From: Caulobacterales bacterium
GTDB taxonomy: Bacteria; Pseudomonadota; Alphaproteobacteria; Caulobacterales; Caulobacteraceae
Length of the DNA stretch: 8,791 bases
Direction of reading: 5' to 3'
Assembly (NCBI GenBank): GCA_947480815.1
Contig: CANKEA010000039.1
Coordinates: 1 to 8,791 of the forward strand
Part shown: piece by piece, positions 1-6,076 of the stretch
Position numbering within the stretch: position 1 is the stretch's first letter
How the letters are laid out: each line of letters opens with the position of its first letter
Position numbers and translations under genes: made by a program
Notes under the pieces: generated by a model
Told to the model about the DNA's origin: nothing
Databases searched by the model: none
The model's input: only the letters and a program-made list of their open reading frames with translations

Positions 1-521
1 ATTTAGCCAGCGCCTGGATGCTGCGCGGTGGCCACCGGGACCACGGCCATGCCGTGGCGCTCGACAGCGACCTGCATGACAGCCACCCCCATCATCACGA
101 CAACAATCTGCGGGCCGCCTACCTGCATGTGATGTCTGACGCCGCAGTCTCCGTCCTGGCTATTATCGGGCTGTCGGCGGGACGCGAACTGGGCTGGGTG
201 TGGATGGATCCGGTGATGGGGATCGTCGGTGCTTGCGTCATCGCTCGCTGGTCGGCCCGCCTATTGGGGGTCACGGGCGCGGTGCTGCTCGACGTCAGTC
301 CTGGCCAGGCGCTGACCGAGGTTATTCGGCGACGGATCGAGACCGGCGGCGACCGGATTGCCGACCTGCACGTCTGGCGGGTGGGGCCGGGCCACAACGC
401 CGCCTCCCTGGTGGTGGGCGGGGTAAATGGCCTGCCCCCCAGCGCCTATCGGGCGCGGCTGGAAGGCATCCCCACGCTCAGCCACGTGACCATCGAAGTC
501 GAACCGATAAGCGTTGCCTGA
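1..521 (+). CDS. dmeF: CDF cation efflux transporter, DmeF type (C-terminal part)
   Basis: This is the C-terminal part of a cation diffusion facilitator, an inner-membrane proton antiporter that expels divalent metals; the DmeF branch exports Co(II) and Ni(II). The frame is open from base 3 and reads LASAW before the Met at 18, a segment conserved inside DmeF proteins, so that Met is internal and the gene begins left of the window. A His-rich loop (HRDHGH, then HPHHHDNN) lies at about bases 36-110, between the fourth and fifth helices of the usual six. The next helix carries the metal-binding HxxxD pair (His at 126-128, Asp at 138-140). A further hydrophobic helix follows at about 195-255, then the cytoplasmic domain with DLHVWRVGPGH. 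The end overlaps the convergent TetR pseudogene by 44 bases. The family is certain; the Co/Ni preference is inferred from the subfamily. Confidence 0.9.
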   Translation, partial: LASAWMLRGGHRDHGHAVALDSDLHDSHPHHHDNNLRAAYLHVMSDAAVSVLAIIGLSAGRELGWVWMDPVMGIVGACVIARWSARLLGVTGAVLLDVSPGQALTEVIRRRIETGGDRIADLHVWRVGPGHNAASLVVGGVNGLPPSAYRARLEGIPTLSHVTIEVEPISVA

Positions 522-1107
522 TACTGTCGAAGATCAGATCCGCCTGGCGGTTGGCTAGGGCGATCAGGTGTTCCGCGTCCACGGTTTCGTTCGCGGCGAG
601 CCGATAGTTCCAGGCATAGACGCCGCACAGCACATCGATCACCCGATCGACATCGGCGGCCGGGTCGATCTCGCCGCTGTTGATCCCTTCGAGCAAGGCG
701 CGATGGGCGGCGGCCATGGTGCGTGGGCTTGCGCCAAAGGGCACGATCCCGGGCTCCAGGTTTGGCGTGAAGGCGGCGATGATGTGGGCCAGAAACAGCT
801 TGGGATGGCGCATTTCAAAGCGGTAGTGGGCCGCCATGATCGCCTTTATGCGGTCAAGGGCGCTGGTCTGCGTGGCTGCGGCCGCGTCAATCGCCTCGAC
901 CAGGCTATCAAGCCGGTCCTGCATGACATGGCTGAGGAGATCGGCCTTTGACGAGAAGGTCCTAAATACGCTGCCCACCGACACCCCGGCGCGCTAAGCG
1001 ACCAGACGGATCGTCGCGGCCTAGTAGCCAACTTCATCGAAAAGATTGCTCGCGGCGGTAAGAACGCGCTCGCGGGTGCCCTGCTTTTGTATGTCTCTAA
1101 CGCCCAA
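478..1107 (-). pseudogene. TetR-family regulator, broken by two amber codons in the HTH domain
   Basis: Read from a possible TTG start at 1107-1105, the frame gives about 209 residues, a normal TetR length. The N-terminus (GTRERVLTAASNLFDEVGY, residues 10-28) is a typical first and second helix. VSVGSVFRTFSSKADLL (residues 42-58) is the recognition helix with its following FxSK motif, and a helical ligand/dimer domain follows. Two TAG codons interrupt it: codon 29 (1023-1021), just after GY, and codon 38 (996-994), between LVA and RAGVS. TetR proteins usually have Glu, Gln or Lys near these places, so single changes from GAG, CAG or AAG would explain both. No ATG occurs upstream in frame, so the original start is uncertain. 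A GTG at 984-982 could start a 168-residue protein without most of the HTH, which should not bind DNA. Its former target is unknown. Confidence 0.85.
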
Positions 1108-1203
1108 GCCTGATCCCCACTCGTTAAAACGGGCCTCATCTGTATCAATACGACGTGGCTAAGCCTCGCCCTGCCGCAAGGGCAGTCTTCGTCGGAACGC
1201 CCA

Positions 1204-1226
1204 TAAACTTAACACCGATAAGTTTA
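1204..1226. promoter_or_regulatory. AT-rich inverted repeat, possible operator
   Basis: TAAACTTA (1204-1211) and TAAGTTTA (1219-1226) are perfect reverse complements separated by 7 bases. The block is strikingly AT-rich against its surroundings and lies in non-coding DNA about 100 bases upstream of the broken TetR gene and about 135 bases before the HIG1 gene. TetR regulators usually bind such palindromes next to their own gene, so it could be a relic operator. It could equally be a site for another regulator or a weak hairpin. The symmetry is seen directly; the function is inferred. Confidence 0.4.
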
Positions 1227-1326
1227 ATTGTGAACGCCTTGCGCGTATCGGCCGCACTGCGAACTATTCGAAAGTTTTCATTTTTTCCAATGTACCCAGC
1301 CTGGAGATGGCATCGCCATCGCGCCC

Positions 1327-1355
1327 TTGGTCGAGGCTGGGGTTCGTCCTATATT
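1327..1355 (+). promoter_or_regulatory. Probable promoter giving a leaderless mRNA for the HIG1 gene
   Basis: TTGGTC (1327-1332), a 17-base spacer and TATATT (1350-1355, five of six matches to TATAAT) form a sigma-70-like promoter. The -35 box keeps only TTG. The normal start point, 7 bases after the -10 box, falls exactly on the A of the ATG at 1362. The only SD-like bases (AGGCG, 1356-1360) lie 1 base from the ATG, too close to work. Both facts suggest a leaderless transcript, which is common in alphaproteobacteria such as Caulobacter. Confidence 0.45.
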
Positions 1356-1361
1356 AGGCGA

Positions 1362-1565
1362 ATGGACCTGTTCGACTTCCTGATCCCAATTTCCCTGGCC
1401 GCGGTCCTGCTGGCCCTGCTGGCGGGACTTTATGCCCTGTTCCGGGGCGGTGACTTTGGCCGGAGCTATTCAAACAAGTTTATGCGGCTGCGGGTGCTGA
1501 TGCAGTTTATTGCAATACTGGTGCTGGTATCGGCAGCCTGGTGGCGGTTCCATCACCACGCCTAG
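1362..1565 (+). CDS. HIG1-type twin-transmembrane protein
   Basis: This 67-residue inner-membrane protein has two helices (about residues 7-27 and 45-61) joined by a short polar loop, RGGDFGRSYSNKFMRLR. The loop and second helix contain the RxRxxxQ pattern (Arg42, Arg44, Gln48) of HIG1 (hypoxia-induced gene 1) domains. Mitochondrial members associate with respiratory complexes III and IV; bacterial members are mostly uncharacterised, so a respiratory role is only a suggestion. The frame stays open to 1155 upstream, but that extension is not protein-like, while MDLFDFLIPISL is a typical start for the family. Translation is probably leaderless. The stop lies 7 bases from that of the convergent gene at 1573. 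The protein ends in WWRFHHHA. In many alphaproteobacteria this gene precedes etfBA, as it does here. Confidence 0.85.
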   Translation: MDLFDFLIPISLAAVLLALLAGLYALFRGGDFGRSYSNKFMRLRVLMQFIAILVLVSAAWWRFHHHA

Positions 1566-1572
1566 AGCCTAA

Positions 1573-1806
1573 CTAGTCTGGCTGCGGCGCAGGCACGATG
1601 ACCGTCTCGCCCGTCTTGCGGTGGGTGAAGATTTCCAGCGGCACCGGCAGGGCGCAGATGCGGGTGCGCCAATCCCACCACATGCCCTTAGCCTCGCAGC
1701 GCTTGGCGGGCCATATCCAGACCAGGTGCAGGGTCCACACCGCCACGCACAGCACGGCGAAGATCCCCAGAAAGACAATTTTTAGTCGGTCGATGAGCCG
1801 GTTCAT
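1573..1806 (-). CDS. Small single-pass membrane protein, function unknown
   Basis: I do not recognise a named family for this 77-residue protein. It has a basic N-terminus (Arg3, Arg7, Lys9), one hydrophobic helix (about residues 10-32) and a 45-residue soluble tail. By the positive-inside rule the tail should face the periplasm. The tail has the dense motif [15 protein letters not shown] (residues 37-51): two Cys 14 residues apart around three Trp. The two Cys could form a disulfide. The tail ends in a Pro-rich segment. A purine-rich AAAGAAAG lies 5 bases upstream of the ATG and may serve as ribosome binding site. The frame is real-looking because its composition is protein-like and it exactly fills the space between neighbours. 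It is transcribed against the HIG1 gene and diverges from etfB. Confidence 0.7.
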   Translation of the reverse strand: MNRLIDRLKIVFLGIFAVLCVAVWTLHLVWIWPAKRCEAKGMWWDWRTRICALPVPLEIFTHRKTGETVIVPAPQPD

Positions 1807-1953
1807 GGCGGCTTTCTTTACGCCAAAGGGCGAGGTTGGCTAGTGCGCTGGGGGTCAAAAAACGGGAGCCGGGCCGCGCTGATCTTGCCAAAGCGACGCA
1901 GTGGCGTCATGCGGGGGCGCAACAGAAAGATAAATGAAGGGTACGCCGCCGCC

Positions 1954-2700
1954 ATGAAGGTGCTTGTCCCAGTCAAACGGGTGATCGACTACAACGTCAA
2001 GGCGCGGGTTAAGTCTGACCATACCGGCGTCGACCTGGCCAATGTGAAGATGTCGATGAATCCGTTCTGCGAGATCGCCATCGAAGAGGCGGTGCGCCAG
2101 CAGGAAAAAGGAACCGTCAGCGAAGTCTTGGCGGTGTCGATCGGCCCGATCCAGGCCCAGGACACCATTCGTACTGCCATGGCCATCGGCGCTGACCGCG
2201 GCCTGTTGCTGCAGACCGACGCCGACCCCCAGCCCTTGGCCGTGGCCAAGCTGCTTAAGGCCATTGTCGATGAAGAAAAGCCCGATCTGGTGATCATGGG
2301 CAAACAGGCCATCGACGGCGACAACAACGCCGCCGGCCAGATGCTGGCCGCCCTGCTGGATTGGCCGCAAGCCACGTTCGCCAGCAAGATTGAGATCAGC
2401 GGCAAGACTGCCACCGTGACGCGTGAAGTCGACGGCGGGCTACAGACCATCGAGGTAACCCTGCCAGCGGTGATCACCGTTGACCTGCGCCTCAATGAGC
2501 CGCGTTACGCGTCCTTGCCCAATATCATGAAGGCCAAGAAGAAGCCGCTTGAGGTGCGTGATGCGGCCTCGCTCGGCGTCGACATGGCACCGCGACTCAA
2601 GGTCGTGACGGTCACCGAGCCGCCCAAACGCGAAGCCGGGGTCAAGGTGGCCGACGCGGCGGAGTTGGCCGCCAAGTTCAAAGCCGCGGGGTTGCTCTAA
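1954..2700 (+). CDS. etfB: Electron transfer flavoprotein, beta subunit
   Basis: EtfB is the AMP-binding subunit of the soluble EtfAB heterodimer, which takes electrons from acyl-CoA and related dehydrogenases and passes them to ETF-ubiquinone oxidoreductase. The protein has 248 residues, the usual size. It begins [19 protein letters not shown], the standard family N-terminus, so the longer frame back to 1843 is discarded. The signature [20 protein letters not shown] is followed by [20 protein letters not shown], the recognition loop that docks on partner dehydrogenases; Leu188 matches the anchoring Leu of this loop in the human protein. An AAGG lies about 13 bases before the ATG, so the ribosome binding site is weak. 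The stop overlaps the etfA start by one base (TAATG), implying coupled translation of the two subunits. Confidence 0.97.
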   Translation: MKVLVPVKRVIDYNVKARVKSDHTGVDLANVKMSMNPFCEIAIEEAVRQQEKGTVSEVLAVSIGPIQAQDTIRTAMAIGADRGLLLQTDADPQPLAVAKLLKAIVDEEKPDLVIMGKQAIDGDNNAAGQMLAALLDWPQATFASKIEISGKTATVTREVDGGLQTIEVTLPAVITVDLRLNEPRYASLPNIMKAKKKPLEVRDAASLGVDMAPRLKVVTVTEPPKREAGVKVADAAELAAKFKAAGLL

Positions 2701-3641
2701 TGGCCGTTCTTATCATCGCCGACCATGGCGAAGGCGTGCTGCGCGACGCTACCCATAAGACTGTGACCGCCGCCACGCAGATCGGCGGGGAGATCGACAT
2801 CCTGGTCGCGGGCAAGGGCGTTGACGTGATTGCCGATAGCGCTGCCAAGATTTCCGGCGTGCGCGCGGTCCTGACCGCGGAGAGCGATGCGCTGGGTAAG
2901 GGCCTGGCCGAGGCTTTCGCCAGCCTGACGGTTCCACTGATGGCCGGTTACGACGCCCTGCTGGTGTCGGCCACCGCCCAGGGCAAGAATATCGCCCCGC
3001 GCATCGCGGCTAAACTGGATGTGGCCCAGATCAGCGACGTGATCGCGGTGGTCACCGCCGACACCTTCGTGCACCCGATCTATGCCGGAAACGCCCTGGA
3101 AACAGTGCAGTCGTCAGACCCAAAAAAGGTGCTGACCGTGCGCACCAGCGCGTTCGACTCCGCCGCCGAGGGCGGTTCGGCCAAAATCAGCAGCGTCGAT
3201 CCTGGCCCAGGTGCGCCGGGTACCAAGTTCGTCTCCGACGCCATGGTCAAGTCCGACCGGCCGGAATTGGCTGGTGCCAAGATTGTGGTCTCGGGCGGTC
3301 GCGCTTTGGGGTCGGCTGAGGAATTCCAGTCCGTGATCGAACCCTTGGCCGACAAGCTGGGTGCCGCGGTTGGTGCCTCCAGAGCCGCCGTCGACGCGGG
3401 CTATGCGCCTAACGACTACCAGGTCGGTCAGACCGGCAAGGTGGTGGCACCGGACCTCTATCTGGCTATCGGCATCAGTGGCGCGATCCAGCACCTGGCC
3501 GGGATGAAGGACTCCAAGATCATCGCCGCGATCAACAAGGATCCCGACGCGCCGATCTTCGCCATCGCTGACTACGGCCTTGTGCAGGACTACAAGGTCG
3601 CCGTGCCAGAAATGATGAAGGCGCTCGACGCGCTCAAATAG
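2700..3641 (+). CDS. etfA: Electron transfer flavoprotein, alpha subunit
   Basis: EtfA carries the redox-active FAD of the EtfAB dimer. Its 313 residues are the normal length. The N-terminal domain (about 1-190) begins [14 protein letters not shown]. The C-terminal domain binds FAD: GGRALGS begins at residue 199, [14 protein letters not shown] (241-254) and [12 protein letters not shown] (258-269) are the canonical FAD-contacting segments, and NKDPDAPIF with ADYGLV completes the fold. No key residue appears to be missing. The start overlaps the etfB stop by one base, and a GGGG (2688-2691) sits 8 bases upstream as a possible Shine-Dalgarno site. A strong hairpin lies downstream, before the dehydrogenase gene. 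The FAD it needs is made by RibF, encoded about 2.4 kb further on. Confidence 0.97.
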   Translation: MAVLIIADHGEGVLRDATHKTVTAATQIGGEIDILVAGKGVDVIADSAAKISGVRAVLTAESDALGKGLAEAFASLTVPLMAGYDALLVSATAQGKNIAPRIAAKLDVAQISDVIAVVTADTFVHPIYAGNALETVQSSDPKKVLTVRTSAFDSAAEGGSAKISSVDPGPGAPGTKFVSDAMVKSDRPELAGAKIVVSGGRALGSAEEFQSVIEPLADKLGAAVGASRAAVDAGYAPNDYQVGQTGKVVAPDLYLAIGISGAIQHLAGMKDSKIIAAINKDPDAPIFAIADYGLVQDYKVAVPEMMKALDALK

Positions 3642-3678
3642 GGCTGAGCCCTGAGGGCCACGCTCAGCAGTATTGTGT

Positions 3679-3716
3679 GCGGCGCAGCAAGACGCCTGTC
3701 GAACTTGCTGCGCCGC
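3679..3716 (+). terminator. Strong hairpin between etfA and hbdA, possible terminator or processing site
   Basis: Two 13-base arms, GCGGCGCAGCAAG (3679-3691) and its exact complement (3704-3716), surround a 12-base loop. One more A-T pair (3678/3717) extends the stem. There is no T-run after it, so a classical intrinsic terminator is doubtful. It could instead block 3' decay of etfBA mRNA, or act with Rho. A 10-base palindrome ATGCTAGCAT (3717-3726) follows at once. The stem is certain as sequence; the role is inferred. Confidence 0.5.
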
Positions 3717-3759
3717 ATGCTAGCATACCTTCCTAACACTCCGTGGGCGAGGACACATC

Positions 3760-4635
3760 ATGTCAGGCATAAAGTCGGTCGGGATCGTCGGCGCAGGCCA
3801 GATGGGGGCCGGAATCGCCCAGGTATCGGCCCAGGCCGGCTATGATGTGCGCCTGTATGACGTCTCGCCCGAGAGCATCGAAAAAGGCATCGCCGGCATA
3901 AAAAAGGGCTTGGCAAAGCTGGTCGCCAAACAGGCGCTGACCCAGGCCGACGCCGACGCCGCCTTAGCCCGTGTGCAGCCCGGCACGCTTCCCGAAGTCG
4001 CCCGCCAGGACATCGCGATCGAGGCGGCGACTGAAAATGAGACCATCAAGAAACAGATTTTCCGCGACCTGGCAGACCATGTCGGTCCCGATACGATCCT
4101 GGCCTCCAATACCTCGTCGATCTCAATCACGCGCCTGGCATCGGTAACCGGTCGGCCGCACAAGTTCATCGGGCTTCATTTCATGAATCCGGTGCCCATC
4201 ATGCGCCTGGTCGAGATCATCCGTGGCATCGCAACCGACGTCCCGACATATGAGGCCTCGCTGGCCTTTGCGCAGTCTCTGGGTAAGACCACAGCCAACA
4301 GCGAAGATTTCCCCGCATTTATCGTCAACCGCATCCTGATCCCGATGATCAACGAGGCCGTCTATACGCTTTATGAGGGTGTTGGCACCGTCGAGGCCAT
4401 CGATACGGCGTTGAAGTTAGGCGCCAACCATCCGATGGGCCCGCTCGAACTGGGCGACTTCATCGGCCTGGACACCCTGTTATCGATCATGAATGTGCTG
4501 CACGACGGCTTGGCGGATTCCAAATACCGCCCCTGTCCGCTGCTGGTGAAATATGTCGAGGCTGGCTGGCTCGGCCGCAAGTCTGGGCGCGGATTCTACG
4601 ACTATGGCGGTGAAACGCCCGTTCCGACCCGCTAG
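3760..4635 (+). CDS. hbdA: 3-hydroxybutyryl-CoA dehydrogenase
   Basis: This cytoplasmic NAD(P)-dependent enzyme interconverts (S)-3-hydroxybutyryl-CoA and acetoacetyl-CoA, in beta-oxidation or butanoate metabolism. Its 291 residues match the stand-alone (non-FadB-fused) family. The Rossmann motif GAGQMG (residues 11-16) is followed by Asp34 at the end of the second strand, which usually favours NAD over NADP. ASNTSSISI and GLHFMNPVPIM contain the catalytic His140, and Glu152 sits 12 residues later, the spacing of the His-Glu dyad. The C-terminal domain has PAFIVNRIL, HPMGPLELGDFIGLD and GRKSGRGFYDY. A GAGG about 8 bases before the ATG supports the start. It follows etfBA after 118 bases, a common alphaproteobacterial arrangement. 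Longer-chain or aromatic-pathway substrates (PaaH-like) cannot be excluded. Confidence 0.93.
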   Translation: MSGIKSVGIVGAGQMGAGIAQVSAQAGYDVRLYDVSPESIEKGIAGIKKGLAKLVAKQALTQADADAALARVQPGTLPEVARQDIAIEAATENETIKKQIFRDLADHVGPDTILASNTSSISITRLASVTGRPHKFIGLHFMNPVPIMRLVEIIRGIATDVPTYEASLAFAQSLGKTTANSEDFPAFIVNRILIPMINEAVYTLYEGVGTVEAIDTALKLGANHPMGPLELGDFIGLDTLLSIMNVLHDGLADSKYRPCPLLVKYVEAGWLGRKSGRGFYDYGGETPVPTR

Positions 4636-4737
4636 GGAGGCGGTAAACTAGGGTTAACCAGGCGTTAAAGCGCTTCGTGTTAGCCATCCGACTCAGGACC
4701 AGAAGCATTGGCCACGGCCAGGGCCACCTGTTTGGCG

Positions 4738-4753
4738 CCCCCCCTTCGCGGGG
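4738..4753. other. C-tract and small GC-rich hairpin before the HAD gene
   Basis: The 133-base gap after the dehydrogenase gene holds a run of seven C (4738-4744), followed by TTCGC and GGGG, able to form a four-pair hairpin just upstream of the ribosome binding site of the next gene. The lack of a T-run argues against an intrinsic terminator. The rest of the gap contains short palindromes (GGTTAACC, AAGCGCTT) but no convincing promoter that I can identify. Confidence 0.25.
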
Positions 4754-4768
4754 CTTAAGGGTTGGGGT

Positions 4769-5650
4769 ATGCCCCACCGCATGAGCGCGCCCCAGATCAT
4801 TTACGGCCTATCCGCCCTCGCCGATCGCTATGACATACTGCTGTGCGACATCTGGGGCGTGATCCACAACGGACGCGAGCACTTTCCGGCGGCCTGCGAC
4901 GCACTGATACGGTTTCGTGAGCACCACGGCCACGTGGTCTTGATTTCAAATTCGCCCCGCGTCTCAAGCGAAGTTGCCCTTCAACTCGACGGCCTGGGCG
5001 TGCCGCGCCACGCTTGGAGTGCCATGGCCACCTCGGGCGATGCCACGCGCGACCTGCTCCGCGCCCGCGCGCCCGGCCCGGTCTGGACCATCGGCCCGCC
5101 TCATGAGTCGGTGATCTATGACGGCCTAGGGTTAGACTTTGCGGGTCCGCAAATGGCTGCCTTCATATCGCTGACCGGTCTGGAGAACGATGATATTGAG
5201 ACGCCAGAAGACTATCGCGAACGGCTCAAACCCGCCGTGGCGCGCAAGCTGCCGCTGGTCTGCGCCAATCCAGATCGGCAGGTCCACAAGGGCAGTAAAT
5301 TGCTGTGGTGCGCGGGCGGCGTGGCCGAACTCTACGCCGAAATGGGTGGTGGACCGGTGATCATGGCGGGAAAACCCTATGCGGCAATCTATGACCTGGC
5401 GCTGCGCGAGGCAGAATTATTGACCGGCAAGCCGGTCGAACGGCAGCGCGTGCTGTGCATCGGCGACAGCGCCGCCAATGACCTGGGCGGTGCCAACGCG
5501 CAGGCGCTCGACGCCCTGTTCGTGGCTGGCGGCCTGCATGGTGAGCATGTCTTGAATGCGGCGGGTGGGCTCGACGCCGCAGCTCTGACCCAATTGCTTG
5601 CCAGCAAGGGCGTACACGCTGCCCATGCCATTCCCACCTTGGCCTGGTAG
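4769..5650 (+). CDS. HAD superfamily class IIA protein (TIGR01459-like)
   Basis: This 293-residue cytoplasmic protein has the order of a NagD-type HAD phosphatase with a C2 cap between motifs II and III. Motif I is LLCDIWGVIHNG with the nucleophile Asp27, motif II is LISNSPR (Ser60), motif III is MAGKPY (Lys202) and motif IV is GDSAANDLGG (Asp233, Asp238). The residue two after the nucleophile, normally the acid/base Asp, is Trp29. As I recall this is typical of this alphaproteobacterial subfamily, whose substrate is unknown. An AAGGG lies 7 bases before the ATG at 4769, but family alignment would also suit the ATG at 4781 (MSAPQII). It leads a tight cluster with MaoC and ribF, so a link to flavin phosphates is possible but unproven. 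Confidence 0.85.
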   Translation: MPHRMSAPQIIYGLSALADRYDILLCDIWGVIHNGREHFPAACDALIRFREHHGHVVLISNSPRVSSEVALQLDGLGVPRHAWSAMATSGDATRDLLRARAPGPVWTIGPPHESVIYDGLGLDFAGPQMAAFISLTGLENDDIETPEDYRERLKPAVARKLPLVCANPDRQVHKGSKLLWCAGGVAELYAEMGGGPVIMAGKPYAAIYDLALREAELLTGKPVERQRVLCIGDSAANDLGGANAQALDALFVAGGLHGEHVLNAAGGLDAAALTQLLASKGVHAAHAIPTLAW

Positions 5651-5658
5651 TCGCGCGC

Positions 5659-6075
5659 ATGGCCTATTTCGAAGATCTGGAACTGGGGCAGTCGGCAGAA
5701 GCCACGCACACCGTCACCGCCGCCGATATCGAGGCGTTCGGCCACGCGATCGGCGACTTCAATCCGCTGCATTTCGACGAAGCTTATGCGATGACGACCA
5801 CGTTCAAGGGCCGTATCGCCCACGGTATGATGCTGGCCGGCTATATCTCAGCCCTGATGGCCTCTGACTTGCCGGGCCCGGGCGTGATCTATCTTGGCCA
5901 GACACTGGATTTCCTGCGCGCGGTGCACATCGGTGACGAGGTGGTCACACGTGTGGAGGTCACTGCCCTGGATGACCCCAAGACCGAGGCGACCTTGGCC
6001 ACTCTGGTGAAGGTTGGCCGCAAGGCGATGGTGCGCGGCGAGGCCAAGATGCTGGTTCAACGTAGGCCGACCTAA
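5659..6075 (+). CDS. MaoC-like (R)-specific enoyl-CoA hydratase
   Basis: This 138-residue single hot-dog-fold protein probably hydrates trans-2-enoyl-CoA to (R)-3-hydroxyacyl-CoA in the cytoplasm, as PhaJ and other MaoC enzymes do. The hydratase-2 signature is intact: FGHAIGDFNPLHFDEAYA (residues 27-44), with catalytic Asp33 and His38, followed by GRIAHGMMLAGYISAL, where HGM is the usual continuation. The length fits single-domain hydratases. It starts 8 bases after the HAD stop without a clear Shine-Dalgarno site and ends 1 base before ribF, so it is probably translated by coupling within the cluster. Its (R) products could feed polyhydroxyalkanoate synthesis, but no synthase is in view. Other MaoC activities (mesaconyl-CoA or acyl-ACP hydration) remain possible. 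Confidence 0.88.
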   Translation: MAYFEDLELGQSAEATHTVTAADIEAFGHAIGDFNPLHFDEAYAMTTTFKGRIAHGMMLAGYISALMASDLPGPGVIYLGQTLDFLRAVHIGDEVVTRVEVTALDDPKTEATLATLVKVGRKAMVRGEAKMLVQRRPT

Positions 6076-6076
6076 C

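Noticed and set aside
984..1107. Amber recoding (TAG read as an amino acid) to rescue the TetR protein
   Set aside because: TAG ends etfA-side neighbours such as the dehydrogenase and HAD genes at their expected C-termini, so it works as a normal stop here.
846..1148. Minus-strand 100-residue frame beginning near 1148
   Set aside because: Its protein has no family character and overlaps the frame that clearly encodes the TetR N-terminus.
1155..1361. Long N-terminal extension of the HIG1 protein
   Set aside because: The extension is not protein-like and contains the inverted repeat and promoter; the family normally starts at the ATG at 1362.
1817..1846. Caulobacter-type promoter for etfB (TTTACGC, then GCTAGTGC)
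   Set aside because: Matches are six of seven and six of eight, but the 15-base spacer is outside the usual 10-14 range and one box overlaps the ribosome binding region of the opposite gene; too weak to call.
4738..4744. Seven-C tract as a phase-variation switch for the HAD gene
   Set aside because: It is short, lies outside the coding frame and has no paired promoter spacing; nothing supports slippage control.
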